Source: Trissonchulus latispiculum | Taxonomy: Eukaryota > Nematoda > Enoplea > Enoplida > Ironidae | Assembly (NCBI GenBank): GCA_030248195.1 | Contig: JASAND010032022.1 | Coordinates: forward strand, 28,489 to 92,488 | Length of the DNA: 64,000 nucleotides | Direction: 5' to 3' | Shown here: positions 1-12,320 of the stretch, piece by piece | Numbering within the stretch: position 1 is the stretch's first letter | Layout: each line of letters starts with the position of its first letter | Made by a program: the position numbers and the translations under genes | Notes under the pieces: model-generated | Told to the model about the DNA's origin: nothing | Databases searched by the model: none | The model's input: only the letters and a program-made list of their open reading frames with translations

Positions 1-2462
1 TTCGTTTATGTACTTTAACGCAAACGCAAACTGTTTGACTATTTTCCAGTCTTAGTTATATGCCTTGCCATCATACCAATTTGTTTGTGATAACTATTTT
101 CTCACACTATTAGTCCTACTGATGATCACCTTGGTCCCAATTAAATTGTTCCCATTCTAGCGCTAACAGTTATACGAAAGGAAGGGAGAGAGGGAGGGAG
201 TGTGTCTATGTTAGTCAAATTCCTTCCAGGAAGCCAGGACTAGTAAATAGCCCGTCCTCACGCGAAGGTCTACGGCTGGTTATAATTTGGTGAAAACAAG
301 AAAGCACTGAGAGACAGACATTATCTCAAAACCCGAGACCCCTCTTCCTTATCATTTCGGCCAGTCTATCTTAGTCCTATCCCGAAATCAGCAGAAGATA
401 TAAAGGCTTTAGCTACGCTCCACTGGTTGCTTCATTTAGCCTAATAAATCTAGATCTGGATTATATTGATTTTGAAATAGATGGGGATTATCTTTATTTC
501 ATAATTCACAGTGAAATTTTCAAGGTATATTCGGGATTATCTAAATTATTTCACAGCTAGTAATGTGAAAATATGATTTCGTAATTACATATATACACTT
601 CTAGTTTTTAACTGTGTAGGAAAAGTTGACGTTAAAACCTGTGAAAGCCAATTAGACCCCTTTGAGTTTGAGACTATTTGTTTTTATGGACTTCAAGCAT
701 AGTTTGGTAAAAGTTGGGAAATTAATGGTTGAAACGTTGTTCATTAATATTGCATGATAATTTCTGGGTTGAGGATCGCAATAAATTCTTTCTTTCCATT
801 AGTCCGGCTAGCACATAATAAAGGGCAGGTGGATAGGCTAAGGAAGGCAAACGGACTCCAGCAAAATCTGGAACCGAATATTTTTAATTTTTTCTGCCCT
901 GCTAAACATTTATTGGTTTTATTGCTTTGTTCGCCAGCATAACTCAAAATGTTTTCTGTTGTGCCGTTAAAGTGAATAGTTGAGTTCAGTTATCTACACT
1001 GGGCCGTTAGACTAAACGTTAAAAAGTTATAGCTGTAAAACATAGTCTCGTTATAGTTAGCTGCTGTTTGCTGCGCGTTTTGGGCCTCTCACTCAGTGCT
1101 TCGTTCGGTAATTTTTTGCAAAGAGGGCTGGTGGACATGGACAACTTTTGAACGTTCATCAAAGTGTACCTGTTTTGCGGAATGCACAGAAGATGGGTCT
1201 GTATTGTTTCTTATCTAAGTTGCCCTAAGCTTAGGAATGAATGACATTTTGGCTCAGAAATTTTTGCTTCCAGCATTTTCTGTTTTTGTCTTGTTTAATT
1301 TCTTTCTGTATTTTCTTGTTATATACTAAGCTGGCTTTTTCATTGGTTTTTCATGAGGTGAACCACTCGCCAGTCGCCAGTAGTGTTTGAGGCCTAAGCT
1401 GGCCGCCGGTCGACGACTTTCGCTCGACGGCTAACGGCCGGGATGCAAATCAACATTCAGAAATTTACAATTTGGAGCAACTAAGAAGTTTAGTTTTCAG
1501 TTTATTCTTACTTATAGTACGAGCTTTATTAGGATTGAGTTAAGCTAAGCCTGAAAAACAAAGTTTGCTCGAAGCAAATGAAACTCTCTCCTGCAATAAG
1601 GTTTCACTTTCACCAGCTTCTTCCTGTTACAAGAAAGTTTCTGAAAAGTAGCCTTTTAAGAGAACTTTGCCGAAGTTTTAATAAATATTAAATTAGTGAA
1701 CCATAGCCCTAGTTGTTCTCTGCGGGAGGTGGAAAAAGCTTAATTTCTCTTAGGACTTTTCGTTTCAAGCTTTCTGGAACAAAATTTATGGTACATTATC
1801 CTTTCTCTGTTTAGCTTTTGCCTACATAGGCCTAGGTTTAAGCTAATGAAGGCTCATGGAAGCTTGAGCTCAGGCGGCAGGACTGTTGACTTGAAGAATT
1901 TTCACTCTTTCGCCTGGCATTTTTCTCCTTCCTCTATTTTTTGGAAGCTATTTGAGCTCCCTTAATTTTCCGCCTCATTACCGTTTTTGACGATCCATGC
2001 CAGAGACAGACTCGGCAAAAATTCTCCTCTGAAATTGCAAAAGAGGAGCTTCATGGGTGATTAGGTTTTAATCAAAAGTATTTTTTATCCACGGCCAATC
2101 TTTGTGAGTTTCTGCTTTAGTGTTCAGCAACACCTGTTTCAGGTTTTTTCATGTTGATATCCTTTGTATTAAGCTGACAGTTTCTGTACCTTGTTGTGCC
2201 GCCCTTTAAATTTATAATTTAACAAACTGTGGCCACCCAAATTTTCCATCATGCTTGTGAACCAAAAACTGGTGAATTTGAATTTTCGTATTTTGTAAAT
2301 TTCTCTTTTGTATTGTGGCACTGTGCCAGTGTGTATGCATGTATGCAATCATCAGCCAGTTGCTATTTAATTTTCATAATTTTATTCGCTTTCCAGTTTA
2401 TATTTCCAGATGTAGAATTATTATATGCATTGTATTTTAATGTATATGCATATATCTTAACT
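1..2462. other. Upstream region without a recognised gene
   Basis: I see no convincing coding exon, RNA gene or terminal-repeat element here. The stretch is AT-rich with a short purine-rich run near 180-205. It may hold the promoter and 5' exon(s) of the THSD1-like gene, because the first exon I can place lacks a clear signal peptide. Confidence 0.4.
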
Positions 2463-5400
2463 ATGAATTTAACTGATTTGGTTGTGTCTGAAACTGTGAG
2501 CGTGCTTCGAGATGAGGTCAAAGGTTACTGGCGTGGTCCGATGGCACACGGTGTGCTTTATGTGGCTCAGCTATTGACTTGGTCTTCTCTCCTCAAAAAG
2601 CCGTTGTGCCATACAGATCTGAATGCGACAGGACACTTCGAATTTCACTGTAGCTGCATCTCAACTCCTGGCGACTATGTGGTTCAGGTTTTGGGTGCAG
2701 ACCAAACAGTTGCTCAAAAAGTGAGTTTTTAAGTAGTGCTTTTAGAGAATTGCTATTGCAGACTAAATTGCAGGAAATGGACTATTCTGAAAGATAGGTA
2801 TGCGGGCCGTAATGCGGGCCGCCAGTATGCAGTGTTGGCTTGGGATAGTTTGTGGTTTATCTTCTCGGTTTACTTTGTATTGGCTCAACTACGCACAATA
2901 TGATAACTGCACAACACTGCTATGTAAGCTTTTATAAATTGATAAAAAACTAAATAAAAATAAACAACAAGGAGCTAAGAACGAACAAAGTGAGGATTGG
3001 AGTTGCGTTGCCTTTACTGAAAATGCTGTGTCGTGGTCGTGTCCATTCAGAGGAAAGGAGTCCGAGGTTCAATTTTCGCCCTATTTTCAACAATCTTCCG
3101 CTGTTGTTTTCTGGTTTGTGATGTGTATGTGTCTTATAGTGATTCTTACAGAATACAGTCATCCTATTATTTTGTCAGCTTAGGTCTTCGTATTTCGTTA
3201 TGCTTTTAATGTTTCAGATAACTCAGGCAGTCTGGCCTACAATTCTCATCCGGTTGCCTTCCGAAGCCACCACTTTTGCTCCTGACGTCGCGGCTATCTT
3301 TAAAATACCTCCACTTTGCACGCCCCAGCACAGCCCGGAATTTGTGACAATGATCGATCTCCTCTACAAGCCGTTTCACCAGTCCGGTTCCAGCTTCAAC
3401 TTCACCCGACAGGGAGTACCGGAAGCTGTGGACCAATTCTGGGCTCTACAGGAGTGGACAGTTTCCTGTGGACAATTGGATGTGGCTGGTTACTACAAGA
3501 TCCGACTTCGAACCAATCTGAGCTCTCTGCTGACTTTGGCCGAAAGCAATCTAATGAAGGTGATTTTTAGAAGTTTCTTTTATTTTTTCGAAACACTGCT
3601 GGAGCTGTACACCTAGATACTCAAACAAGTGTTCGAATTTTTAAAAGCTTAATGTAAAATTTTATCAAATATCAGATTGTCGAAGAATGATGTATTTACT
3701 GGATTTCAATTATTGATTGTATATATTTTTGACTTTCTGACAATTAGGTATCATCAATTAAAAGTTGTGTTCGTTTTGTATTTAGGTAAATTGGCCCCGC
3801 AGCTCCGCTTTTCAGCTACAGATGAGCGAACGGAGTGTATTTCCCTGTCCCGGACGGGAATTTCCGATCAGTTTTCGACCTTCCACAGCATGTCCTGAGG
3901 TCAAAGGTCGACTGCGACAGTATGCCTTAAATGACCCCACAAAAGGACCTTCCCTTCAAGATCTTCAATATGTCAGCGAAATTCCACTTCCACTTGAGGC
4001 TAAAGTCTTAGGTTTCCCCTGTTCCAACTTTGACCAAATCTATTCCCACTATTGCTTCAGTTTTGTAACCATATCAAGGATCAATGGGAAACTGCAGGAA
4101 CATGTGCGAAAGTGCATTCCCACCAGAGAATTGAGTACGTAAGCTACCAACATTTTGACATTGTGAGTTTTTTGATACTTTGATGGTGCTGTTGGTATTC
4201 ATGATTTCAGTAATAGCGTCTAGCCGAATCACTGCATCAGATGAAGAAGCAGGAGTATACATGTGCTTACTTAGGTTGAGCTTGGGTAGATGTTTCATTC
4301 CCATAATCTAATCTCAACTCCACTCCAGATGAGGTCACTCGCCCAATCAGATTCAGAATTTTGCTAAGTTTTGGGCTGAACGGGGGAAACTCTGTGTTTC
4401 CGCCCCCCCACCCCCTTCTCCAAAACTTTACTTCCTGCACATTTCGGTTTATATCATATTTTTCGGGCAACTGGCACACTTAGATAAACCTAGGTACGGT
4501 GGATAGCGTCTGTTCACAAACCAAGACTGCGTTCAGTTTGAGTTTGCATGGAGTAAATGTTTCTGTAGAAATTCATGGTTCCAAAGCATTTCTAGTCTGC
4601 TCCAACATACATATAATCTGCTGACCACATGTTCTTCTGCATCAAACTTGATTCCAAAGTTTGAAGACGTGTGGGGAACTGAGTCTTGACACAGTGAAAG
4701 TTCCAATTAAGTTTTCCTGTTTGGACTTGTTCAGTCCCTGAATAATTGAACCACTTTAATAGGAGGGTTGTGGGGTTAAATTAACCTGATTAACTCTGCT
4801 TTCTCTGTCGCCAAGTTCTGACCAGACAAATGGACGGGCTTTCCCATAAATTATGCATCAAATTACTGACCACTGTCCACTATCTCTATGGTCAACAACT
4901 TTTACCTCATCAAGTTACGCTTGCTACGTGGAAATCTTCAAAGCATAAATTATGAACTAAGTCCAACGTTTTAATTAGCTATGTTTAGCTATTTTGGAAC
5001 ATGTACACACACAGCTTAGCTAATCACAATGGACAGGCTTGGTAACAGATGTAACAGATGCATAGTGATCTACAAATGTTTGTAATATGAACGAACATAA
5101 AATATATTTTCACTCTTGCTAGGCATTTTTGGAAGCGTTTTACAATTTCCAAATATAGGATAAGATTCGAGAGTCGGAGTTTGAAAGAAAATTTCGATTT
5201 ATTTGAATATTCGAATAAAATTGCTTCATTAAATAAAATGTTGAATTAACTAGTTTCCATATGAATCTGTAAATGCTTGTATAGTCCATTCATTGCAATG
5301 CAGGCAAAACCAAAGTCGCTGTTATTTTAGAGTTTTGGAAGTCAAAATCTATAATCAGAATAGCGTCGATAGTCTATAATTTGGTCCCTATCTTTCTGGT

Positions 5401-7862
5401 CTACTCAATTTACTTCATGGGTCGTACTTTGACTTGGTTGTTTAGGTGAAGTAATTCAAGCAGCTTGGTCCCCCTGGACTGAATGGGGCTCCTGCTCAGC
5501 CACCTGTGGTCAAGGCGTTCGATATAGACACCGAAAGTGCTCTACCTCTTCTCGTCATCATCGATACAGTCTCGGCTTTCTCTGCGGTCTGGAGAGCATC
5601 TCTTCCACACCTTGTCGCCACCTGGAGCCGTGCGAAAGTACCGACATTTTATGCTACTGTCGCTAAGTGTAGAACGGCCTTGTGTATTTCATGCCTGAAC
5701 ACGTAAATTATGAAGCAGTATAGCTTGTATATACAGCTGTAACTGCATAACGTTTGATGAAAACGTTTCCGAAATGTATATATTCTTAATAGATTAAGAT
5801 TCCACTGATGTTAGCTCTAACAGAAAATAAAGATGTCTGTGGCCGGAAATTGGAAAATAATGAATTTAGAGGTGTTTGCCGTAAATAAATTGTCAATGGT
5901 GTTATTTTTTAGATTCCACTCAACTGACGTTTGCAACTCCCGGTACTCCCGTCCCTTCACAATGTCAATGTGGTTGCACTCTACTGCAGCCTGGACTCCT
6001 GGTTGTGTCGCCTTTATGCTTGAACTATTCTACCTGGTTTATAAAGGCTCCGCTAGGGAGCCATATTCAAATTAGTTTAACCAGCTCTGTGAGCTTTTCT
6101 TCAGAAGGAGGGCCGTCGCTTAAAGTTAGAGACGGACTGGAGCCATGGGGAACCCTATTAATGGATCTTAACCATCCTACTTCCCATCCCAAAATTCCAA
6201 AGACTGATCCCAAAGTTTCGGAGCAAAGTTTGATTCGGGTGGATTTCAGTAATCCGGATTCAGATCTATCACCTCTGCTCACTGATCCCGTGGCTGTTTT
6301 CAATTATAGATTTATTGGTTCGTTTTTCACTTTTTCCTGGTAGTTTTAGTTAAATTATCTGTCTACATGGTTATTTGAAAATACGTAGTATGTTGAAGTA
6401 TTGTGTAGTCCTAGCGTGTACGTTTACGTTATGATCCAAACATATAACATTTGCTTAGCCATTTCATGCCTGAATTTCATCAGGACTAACAGTTGAAAAT
6501 GACTAATTTTACATTTTTGGCTGCCATGTTTACTGAGAGGAGAGCCCTTAGGGAGTTGGGACTGTGGCCACCAGTCGAAGTAGAATTAATTGCTCTACAT
6601 TTCGAATGTGAGCATTGAGGGATCCACAATGCACCAGAAAAAGTTAGAACCCGTTAAAGTCGGTCTAAGCCGATTCGGGATTCGTTTGAATGCAGCGCTC
6701 GATCAGAGCTCAAAATCTTCAATATTGTCATTGTCTGCGGAATGCAATAGGGCGGAAGTATCGAAGAAAAATGGAGAAAATGCCCAGACTGCCAACCGCT
6801 AACTGAATTCTGCCCCGGAAAATAGGATGTCGAAAATCACCACTTGGGCCTTATGGCCCATCCGGCATTAAAGGGTTAAACGTTCTGTTTTCATTTGATT
6901 CTGTTTCCTATACAATGTTCGTCATTTTAGATGCAGCAGAGTACAACCGGAAATCCCTCAAAAAGAAAACATCAAAATCAAATGGATTTCTTTCCATGCT
7001 GCCCTGGTGGGGCATGATATGTATTGCATTTGGATGCCTACTGCTGCTAGTATGCAGTTGTGTGTCTCTCAGCATGCTGTTTTACAATTTCACTCGTCGG
7101 CGACTGAAGAAAAAGCTGAATATTTTGATGACCTCAAGCATCCAGACGTCCAGCGCTCTTGGACCATTCTACGACCCGTTGCAGGTTCGAAATCGTGACT
7201 CCATGGAATCGTCGTCAGAGAGATTCGATTCCACCACTGCCAAGTACAATCGAATTTCTCAAGAGGAGGAAAGTCTTTTTGGTTCCCAGTCTAAAATTCC
7301 GGTTTCCTCCTCCTCAAGACTTGAGGTGCACGCCCACGTCGAGAACCCCCATTTGCCTACTACTTCTGGTAACTTGGGAGGCGCAGGTGGGCTACCAGTT
7401 GGATTGCAGCATCCAGCCAGGTGTGAAGCCTGGCGTTATACGCTGCATGGGATCCCAGAAGTCCCAGAAGATCCCACCTCCTCCAATCAGCGTGCAATGG
7501 GACTACCTCCCATTCTGCGATCCGATATCTCACCCAGTCCTCAGCTGCATCCTAAACGGCGATCTATCGGCATTCAGCTCAATTCTCCGGCAGGCGTCGC
7601 TTTGCGCAGGCACCGTTCCGTCTGTGATTCCCGTTCCAGTATCCAGTCAGGGACTACAACTCATCCGACTGTCTCAAGGCGAGGCTCTCCGTCTCTTAGT
7701 CTTGACTTTGAGTATGACTACTATGAGCCCGGATTCCAACCAGGCTCCTTGCTGGGACCACCGGAATTGGATGATCTTAATATTGATGATATCCTACTAA
7801 GCTCGGAGTTGGCTAGAGACTTGGTGACCCCAAGACCTAAAGATCGAGAGCAACAACAGTAG
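2463..7862 (+). CDS. THSD1: THSD1-like thrombospondin type-1 domain membrane protein, six exons
   Basis: Exons read as 2463-2720, 3218-3559, 3786-4134, 5446-5637, 5913-6317 and 6931-7862. Every junction keeps phase with GT-AG ends, giving about 825 residues, close to vertebrate THSD1. Residues 1-317 form a cysteine-containing extracellular region of THSD1 type. Exon 4 is one thrombospondin type-1 repeat (about 324-379) with WSPWTEWGSCSATCGQG and the expected cysteines. Exon 5 is a further extracellular module with a CQCGC cluster. Exon 6 has one membrane span (about 543-567), a basic stop-transfer stretch (TRRRLKKK) and a serine-rich tail of about 255 residues with acidic and tyrosine-rich patches. 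This predicts a type I surface protein; vertebrate THSD1 acts at focal adhesions, and that role is only inferred here. The ATG at 2463 is provisional: no signal peptide is visible, so an upstream exon is likely. Confidence 0.82.
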
Positions 7863-7891
7863 CAGCAGAAATGAATTGACTATAGTTGCTG

Positions 7892-8042
7892 AGGGCCTTT
7901 TCAACAATGGGTAGAGTAAAGTTAAAGTTGACTCGATCCTTTTCATGAAAGACTTAAAAGAAGGAACGTCAAGTTCGAGTGGAGTTAAAACGAGTTGAAA
8001 AGGTAAATTGAACTCTACTCTACTCTACTCTACCCTTTCTTG
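7892..8042. mobile_element. Degenerate short MITE in the THSD1-like 3' region
   Basis: The start (GGGCCTTTTCAA), the central GAGTGGAGTTAAAA and the end (CTACTCTACCCTTTCTTGA) match the intact MITE at 41650-41780. The 3' GGCCC terminus and target duplication are missing. It lies about 30 bp after the stop codon, so it is probably transcribed in the 3' UTR. Confidence 0.5.
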
Positions 8043-8351
8043 AATAGACGCCGAATGTACGACGTTACTATTTTAATGTCATCGGGTTTACAAGAACTGG
8101 GAATAAGCCTAAATTACACATATTTGCTTTGTTCTAGTAAGAAACTTGATACAGTGTATTTTGTTGACACTATAAATGTTAAATATTACTGTGGTGTGCA
8201 CCTTTTTTCAGTGAAATTTCACTTTTAGATTAAACTTAAATCGTTTAAACCTTGTGTAAAGTTGGATTATTTGCTGCCCGACGTTACTTTGAAAGAAATT
8301 CTGCTAGTATAAATGAAAACCTAGGTAATCAATCTAGATGCAGCAAGAATA

Positions 8352-9132
8352 CATAATATAAGAGTAAGAAACTCTTACAGTAGCATGTACAAATTATGCA
8401 AGGTATGCTCGGTTCATTAACTCGGGATCCCCCCCCCGTAACTTCTGGGGGGCGGTCCCACTTTGCACTAATTACACGCTTTCATATAAGCGTGTGTCTG
8501 CTCGCTGATTCGCCCATTAGCCTGACGCTTACTGTAGGTAATTTATTAGTAGTTTTAATTAATTAATTATAACTTTAATTAGATTAATGCAATTAAAAAA
8601 CTAATTCGACAACTTTGTAGCATTTTTTCTGCTCTTTCCAACCATATAAAAATTGTTGCAGATTATATTCCTTCGAATTTTTGTATTATGCAACAATTTT
8701 TATATCGTTGGAAAGAGCAGAAAAATGCTACACAGTTGTCAAATTAGTATTTTAATTGCATTAACCTAATTAAAGTTATAATTAATTAAAACTACTAATA
8801 CATTACCTACAGTAAACGTTAGGCTAATAGGCGTATCAGCAAGCAGACACACGCTTATAGGAAAGCGTGTAATTAGTGCAAAGTGGGCCCCCCCCCGGAA
8901 GTTACGGGGGGGGGGTCCCGAGTTAACACGTTCTCCATCGGACGTAACTCAGTGTAAATTATAGTCGCTTCTGATAAAAGGGTCGATTTAAGAATGGAAA
9001 GAAAATAGAAGTGGGATAGATCTCAATAATTGAAATATTTTAATTGAAACAGTCACAGCGGAGTTAATGAACCGAGCATACCTTGCATAATTTGTACATG
9101 CTACTGTAAGAGTTTCTTACTCTTATATTATG
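8352..9132. mobile_element. Foldback (long inverted repeat) element
   Basis: The left arm (8352 to about 8660) pairs with the right arm (about 8685-9132) over nearly their whole length; the ends read CATAATATAAGAGTAAGAAA and its complement. Both arms carry a C/G run of 8-10 bases at the same point, and the tip is an AT-rich loop near 8660-8690. The right arm holds an extra 134-bp block absent from the left. No ORF is present. The structure fits a non-autonomous foldback or MITE. It sits between two convergent genes. Confidence 0.85.
8927..9060. mobile_element. 134-bp insertion in one arm of the foldback, flanked by GAGTTAA
   Basis: The right arm has an unpaired block bounded by the 7-bp direct repeat GAGTTAA (8920-8926 and 9061-9067), while the left arm has that word once. 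This is the pattern of an insertion with target duplication. The block has no clear terminal inverted repeat, so its class is unknown. Confidence 0.5.
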
Positions 9133-9283
9133 CACTCTTGGTTGCAGACATTTTATTGACAAGTGACATCACAATCGAAAGTTGTAAAATTCTTTAAATT
9201 TATTAATATATAAGTAAAAACCCTGACAGAAATGTAAAATTTCTGTCTTTAATTTTTTTGCAAAACTGTAAAAATATAAACAG

Positions 9284-10312
9284 TTAATGAATGCAGTCAC
9301 GCTCCTCATCATCCATGATAATATCGAGATTGATTCGCCCCAAATCGATCTCATCACCATTGATGTATCGATTTGGGATAATCAATCTCCATTCTCTCTG
9401 ACAGGGAAGGGCGTAGTCGTTGCAGTCGTGGAAAACGCGAACTTCGGGATCGATGCTGGTTAATTCTCGTTCGGAACCAGCCATTGAAAATCGGCCCTGT
9501 TCATCTGTATAGGATTCATCCATATGGTCATCGGGGTCAGGGCCTGAAATCCATTACAACAATATGTAAAATAAGATTAAATTAATTTTATTAATCAAAT
9601 ACTCGTTTTAAATTACCATCACTCTTTACAAGAGGGTTCAGCTTCAGCATCCGGACTTCTGTGGGGGGATAGTCTGGCAATTCTGGGAAATTAGGTTGTT
9701 CATACAGGGGTAGAAAAGTCAGAGCCAGGTCTTGGCCTGGGGGACGACGGGGGACAATACAACAAAGATCAGAATGGGATTCTAATGAAGACTCTTAGTT
9801 TCAAAGTTTCGATAGTTTCAAAAATATCGAAAGTTTTAAAAATTGCTAATCCAGCTTATAGAGACTCCTGGACTCCAATTACTCCTGGATTTGGCTAAAA
9901 TCAGCGGAATTTTCGAGCTTTGGTAAATTTAAAGTTCTGCCAGCGTTAAGCCACCCGCATTCAGATCTGGACTAGGTGTACGTACAAGGGGGTAGTTTAG
10001 TACAAAAACCCTCAAACAGTACAAGACCCATCAGTTACTTCTCTGGCAATGATATTATTACGATTCCCAACATTGCTTAAGCTTATTTTATTTACATCTT
10101 AACTCGACATTATATCAAAAATAATTTTATACATGCATATTAATCAATAATTTACCATCATCGTCATCAACCAATTGTACTTTGATATTGGCAGCTTTTT
10201 CCGGATTGGACTGGCAAAAGAATTCACCCTTAACTCGAACTCGCTGAGTTCGAAAGCCTAAGGCAAAGGTTAGACACAAAGTCAAACATGCGAAAAGCAG
10301 CAACAGTTTCAT
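9284..10312 (-). CDS. Secreted transthyretin-like (TTL) family protein
   Basis: On the minus strand exon 1 is 10312-10156 and the last exon is 9543-9284. Joined directly they give a 138-residue protein. An N-terminal hydrophobic signal peptide (MKLLLLFACLTLCLTFALG) is followed by the TTL core: RVRVKGEFFC, a KVQL strand, an acidic DDDDGPDPDDHMDE turn, YTDEQGRFSMAGSE, DPEVRVFHDCNDY, and a C-terminal RxxxxxIPNRYIN strand. This matches the nematode-type transthyretin-like family, small extracellular beta-sandwich proteins. A third possible exon, 9736-9617, has good splice sites and is phase 1 at both ends; including it would add 40 residues at the acidic turn (178 aa). Family assignment is firm; function and ligand are unknown. 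Confidence 0.85.
9617..9736 (-). other. Phase-symmetric cassette exon of the TTL gene
   Basis: On the minus strand a pyrimidine-rich acceptor (GTCCCCCAG) and a GTAATT donor enclose 120 nt open in the required frame (40 codons). Its last residues (KSDG) mimic the end of exon 1 (DDDDG), so it could be a cassette or an alternative first part. TTL proteins normally have no insert at this point. Confidence 0.55.
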
Positions 10313-10391
10313 AATGTTGTGAGAAACGCAAACGCCCAGCGAAACAAATACAAGGCTTCTGACAACAGGATAGGACAGAAAGGAAGTCCCT

Positions 10392-10402
10392 GGTTTTAAA
10401 TA
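10392..10402 (-). promoter_or_regulatory. TATA-like box upstream of the TTL gene
   Basis: On the minus strand TATTTAAAACC lies about 80-90 bp upstream of the TTL start codon, a plausible core promoter position. No other element supports it. Confidence 0.3.
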
Positions 10403-11060
10403 AACACGATTACTACTTTGGAAAATTTAAACAACTGATAAGCTGAATGATTGGTCATAAAATAATTTCATCTCTGTACTTATGTTGCTAGGTTAGACTG
10501 TGCTCTGTAATAAACCAACAGATCCGGTAAATAAAGCACAACTACTTCGCATTTTAGACAAATAAACGGAAAGCACAGTCATACAAGGAAGGAAAGCGGT
10601 CATAACGCCTTTTGTTTTTGTCGTTTTATAAAAACGTGACCCCGAAGCCCAGACTCTTTTCAGTAGTAGTAATTTAATGCCTGAAAACAGAATACGATTA
10701 ATACAAACGATTAGTTAACGTAAACACGTCAACATGTAAAACAAAAGCCAAGGTTGCATTTCTCCAACAATACAAGAGACAACTAATAAGGTTGACCAAC
10801 GATGGTCGAGTTATGCCGATTGTCGACTGCTGATACCCGACCACCTGATTCGACAGAGAATTCAATTAAGGCAATATTTCTTTTAAAACTGTATGAGGAT
10901 GGACTGAAAACAATTTCCGAAGGCAAGCAGTTCCAAAATTTAACAACTCTCTAATTAAAAAAGTTTTTTCTGATATCTAATCGAGCATACATAGTTTGTA
11001 GTTAGAGTGGGTGACCCCTGGTTCCTGGTACATTGCATATACTGAAAAATTCATCAAATC
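10403..11060. other. Intergenic stretch, no feature seen
   Basis: No ORF, terminal repeat or RNA structure stands out. It is AT-rich unique-looking sequence between the TTL gene and the first TTA-flanked MITE. Confidence 0.4.
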
Positions 11061-11063
11061 TTA

Positions 11064-11576
11064 GGGCCTATTTCTTTAAAGATTAAAATGGTCGGATTAA
11101 ACGGATTAAAGATCAGCCGGATTAAAATTTTAATTGCTATTTCTTTAATGCTAGATTAAACGGATTAAACGGATTAAACTTAATTCGTTTAATCCGACCA
11201 TTTTTAATCCGCGGATTAAACGAGTTAATTTTAATCCATTTAATCCGCCATTAAAGAAACAGCGATTAAAACTTTTAATCCGCCAACTTTTAATCTGTTT
11301 AATCCGCGTAGATGCGCGCGACTTAAAAACTAGTTGAAAATGCATGCGGCGGATTAAACAGATTAAAATTAATATTTAAAGAAACAGCGATTAAGCAGGT
11401 CGGATTAAAATTAACTCGTTGATTTTTTAATCCGAATTGTGAATAAAGAAACAGGATTATATTAAAATTTTAATCCTAGGTGCATTAAAGAAATAGGATT
11501 AAATTTAATCCGAACTCGTTTTAATCACTTGACTAAATTTTAATCTAATCCGTTTAATCTTTAAAGAAATAGGGCC
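11064..11576. mobile_element. PIF/Harbinger-type MITE, copy 1
   Basis: A 513-bp element with terminal inverted repeats GGGCCTATTTCTTTAAAG (left) and GGCCCTATTTCTTTAAAG (right, complement), flanked on both sides by TTA (11061-11063, 11577-11579). A 3-bp TTA/TAA duplication is the hallmark of PIF/Harbinger. The interior is dozens of near-copies of CGGATTAAA in both orientations, so it folds extensively. It has no coding capacity. Confidence 0.85.
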
Positions 11577-11687
11577 TTAGATCCACTAAATTATTAAATA
11601 TTTTGTATACTAAAATCAAATCCTTATGTATTCCTCTGGTTTCAAGCTTTGGTAACTTTAAGTGCATTAGACGCTGCTCATAACTTA

Positions 11688-12249
11688 GGGCCTATTTTTT
11701 TAAAGATTAAAATGGTCGGATTAAACGGATTAAAAATCAGTCGGATTAAAATTTTAATGGCTATTTCTTTAATGCTGGAGTAAACGGATTAAAAGGATTA
11801 AAGTTAACTCGTTTAATCCGACCATTTTTAATCCGCGGATTAAACAAGTTGATTTTAATCCGTTTAATCCGCCATTAAAGAAATAGCGATTAAAAATTTG
11901 AATCCGCCAACTTTTAATCCGTTTAATCCGCGTGGTGGCACGAGGATTAAAAGCTAGTTGAAAATGCAGGCGGCGGATTAAACGGATTAAAATTAATCTT
12001 TAAAGAAACAACGATTAAGCAGGTCGGATTAAAATTAACTCGTTGAGTTTTTAATCCGAAGTGTGAATAAAGAAACAGGATTAGATTAAAATTTTAATGC
12101 TAGCTGCATTAAAGAAATAGGATTAAATTTAATCCGTTTAACTAGTTTAACTCACTGGATTAAATTTTAATCCGTTTAATCCGAGGTGCTATTTCTTTAA
12201 TGCGGATTAATTTTAATCCAATCCGTTTAATCTTTAAAGAAATAGGGCC
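11688..12249. mobile_element. PIF/Harbinger-type MITE, copy 2
   Basis: A second copy (562 bp) of the element at 11064, with the same termini and TTA duplications at 11685-11687 and 12250-12252. The interior matches copy 1 with indels; several GATTAAAC units differ in number. The spacing between copies is only about 110 bp, in the same orientation. Confidence 0.85.
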
Positions 12250-12320
12250 TTAGATTCCTTAAGCCAGGCTAGCGCGTAGTGAACAGTTTTTGAACCCGTT
12301 CAAGCAAATAAATTTCTTAT

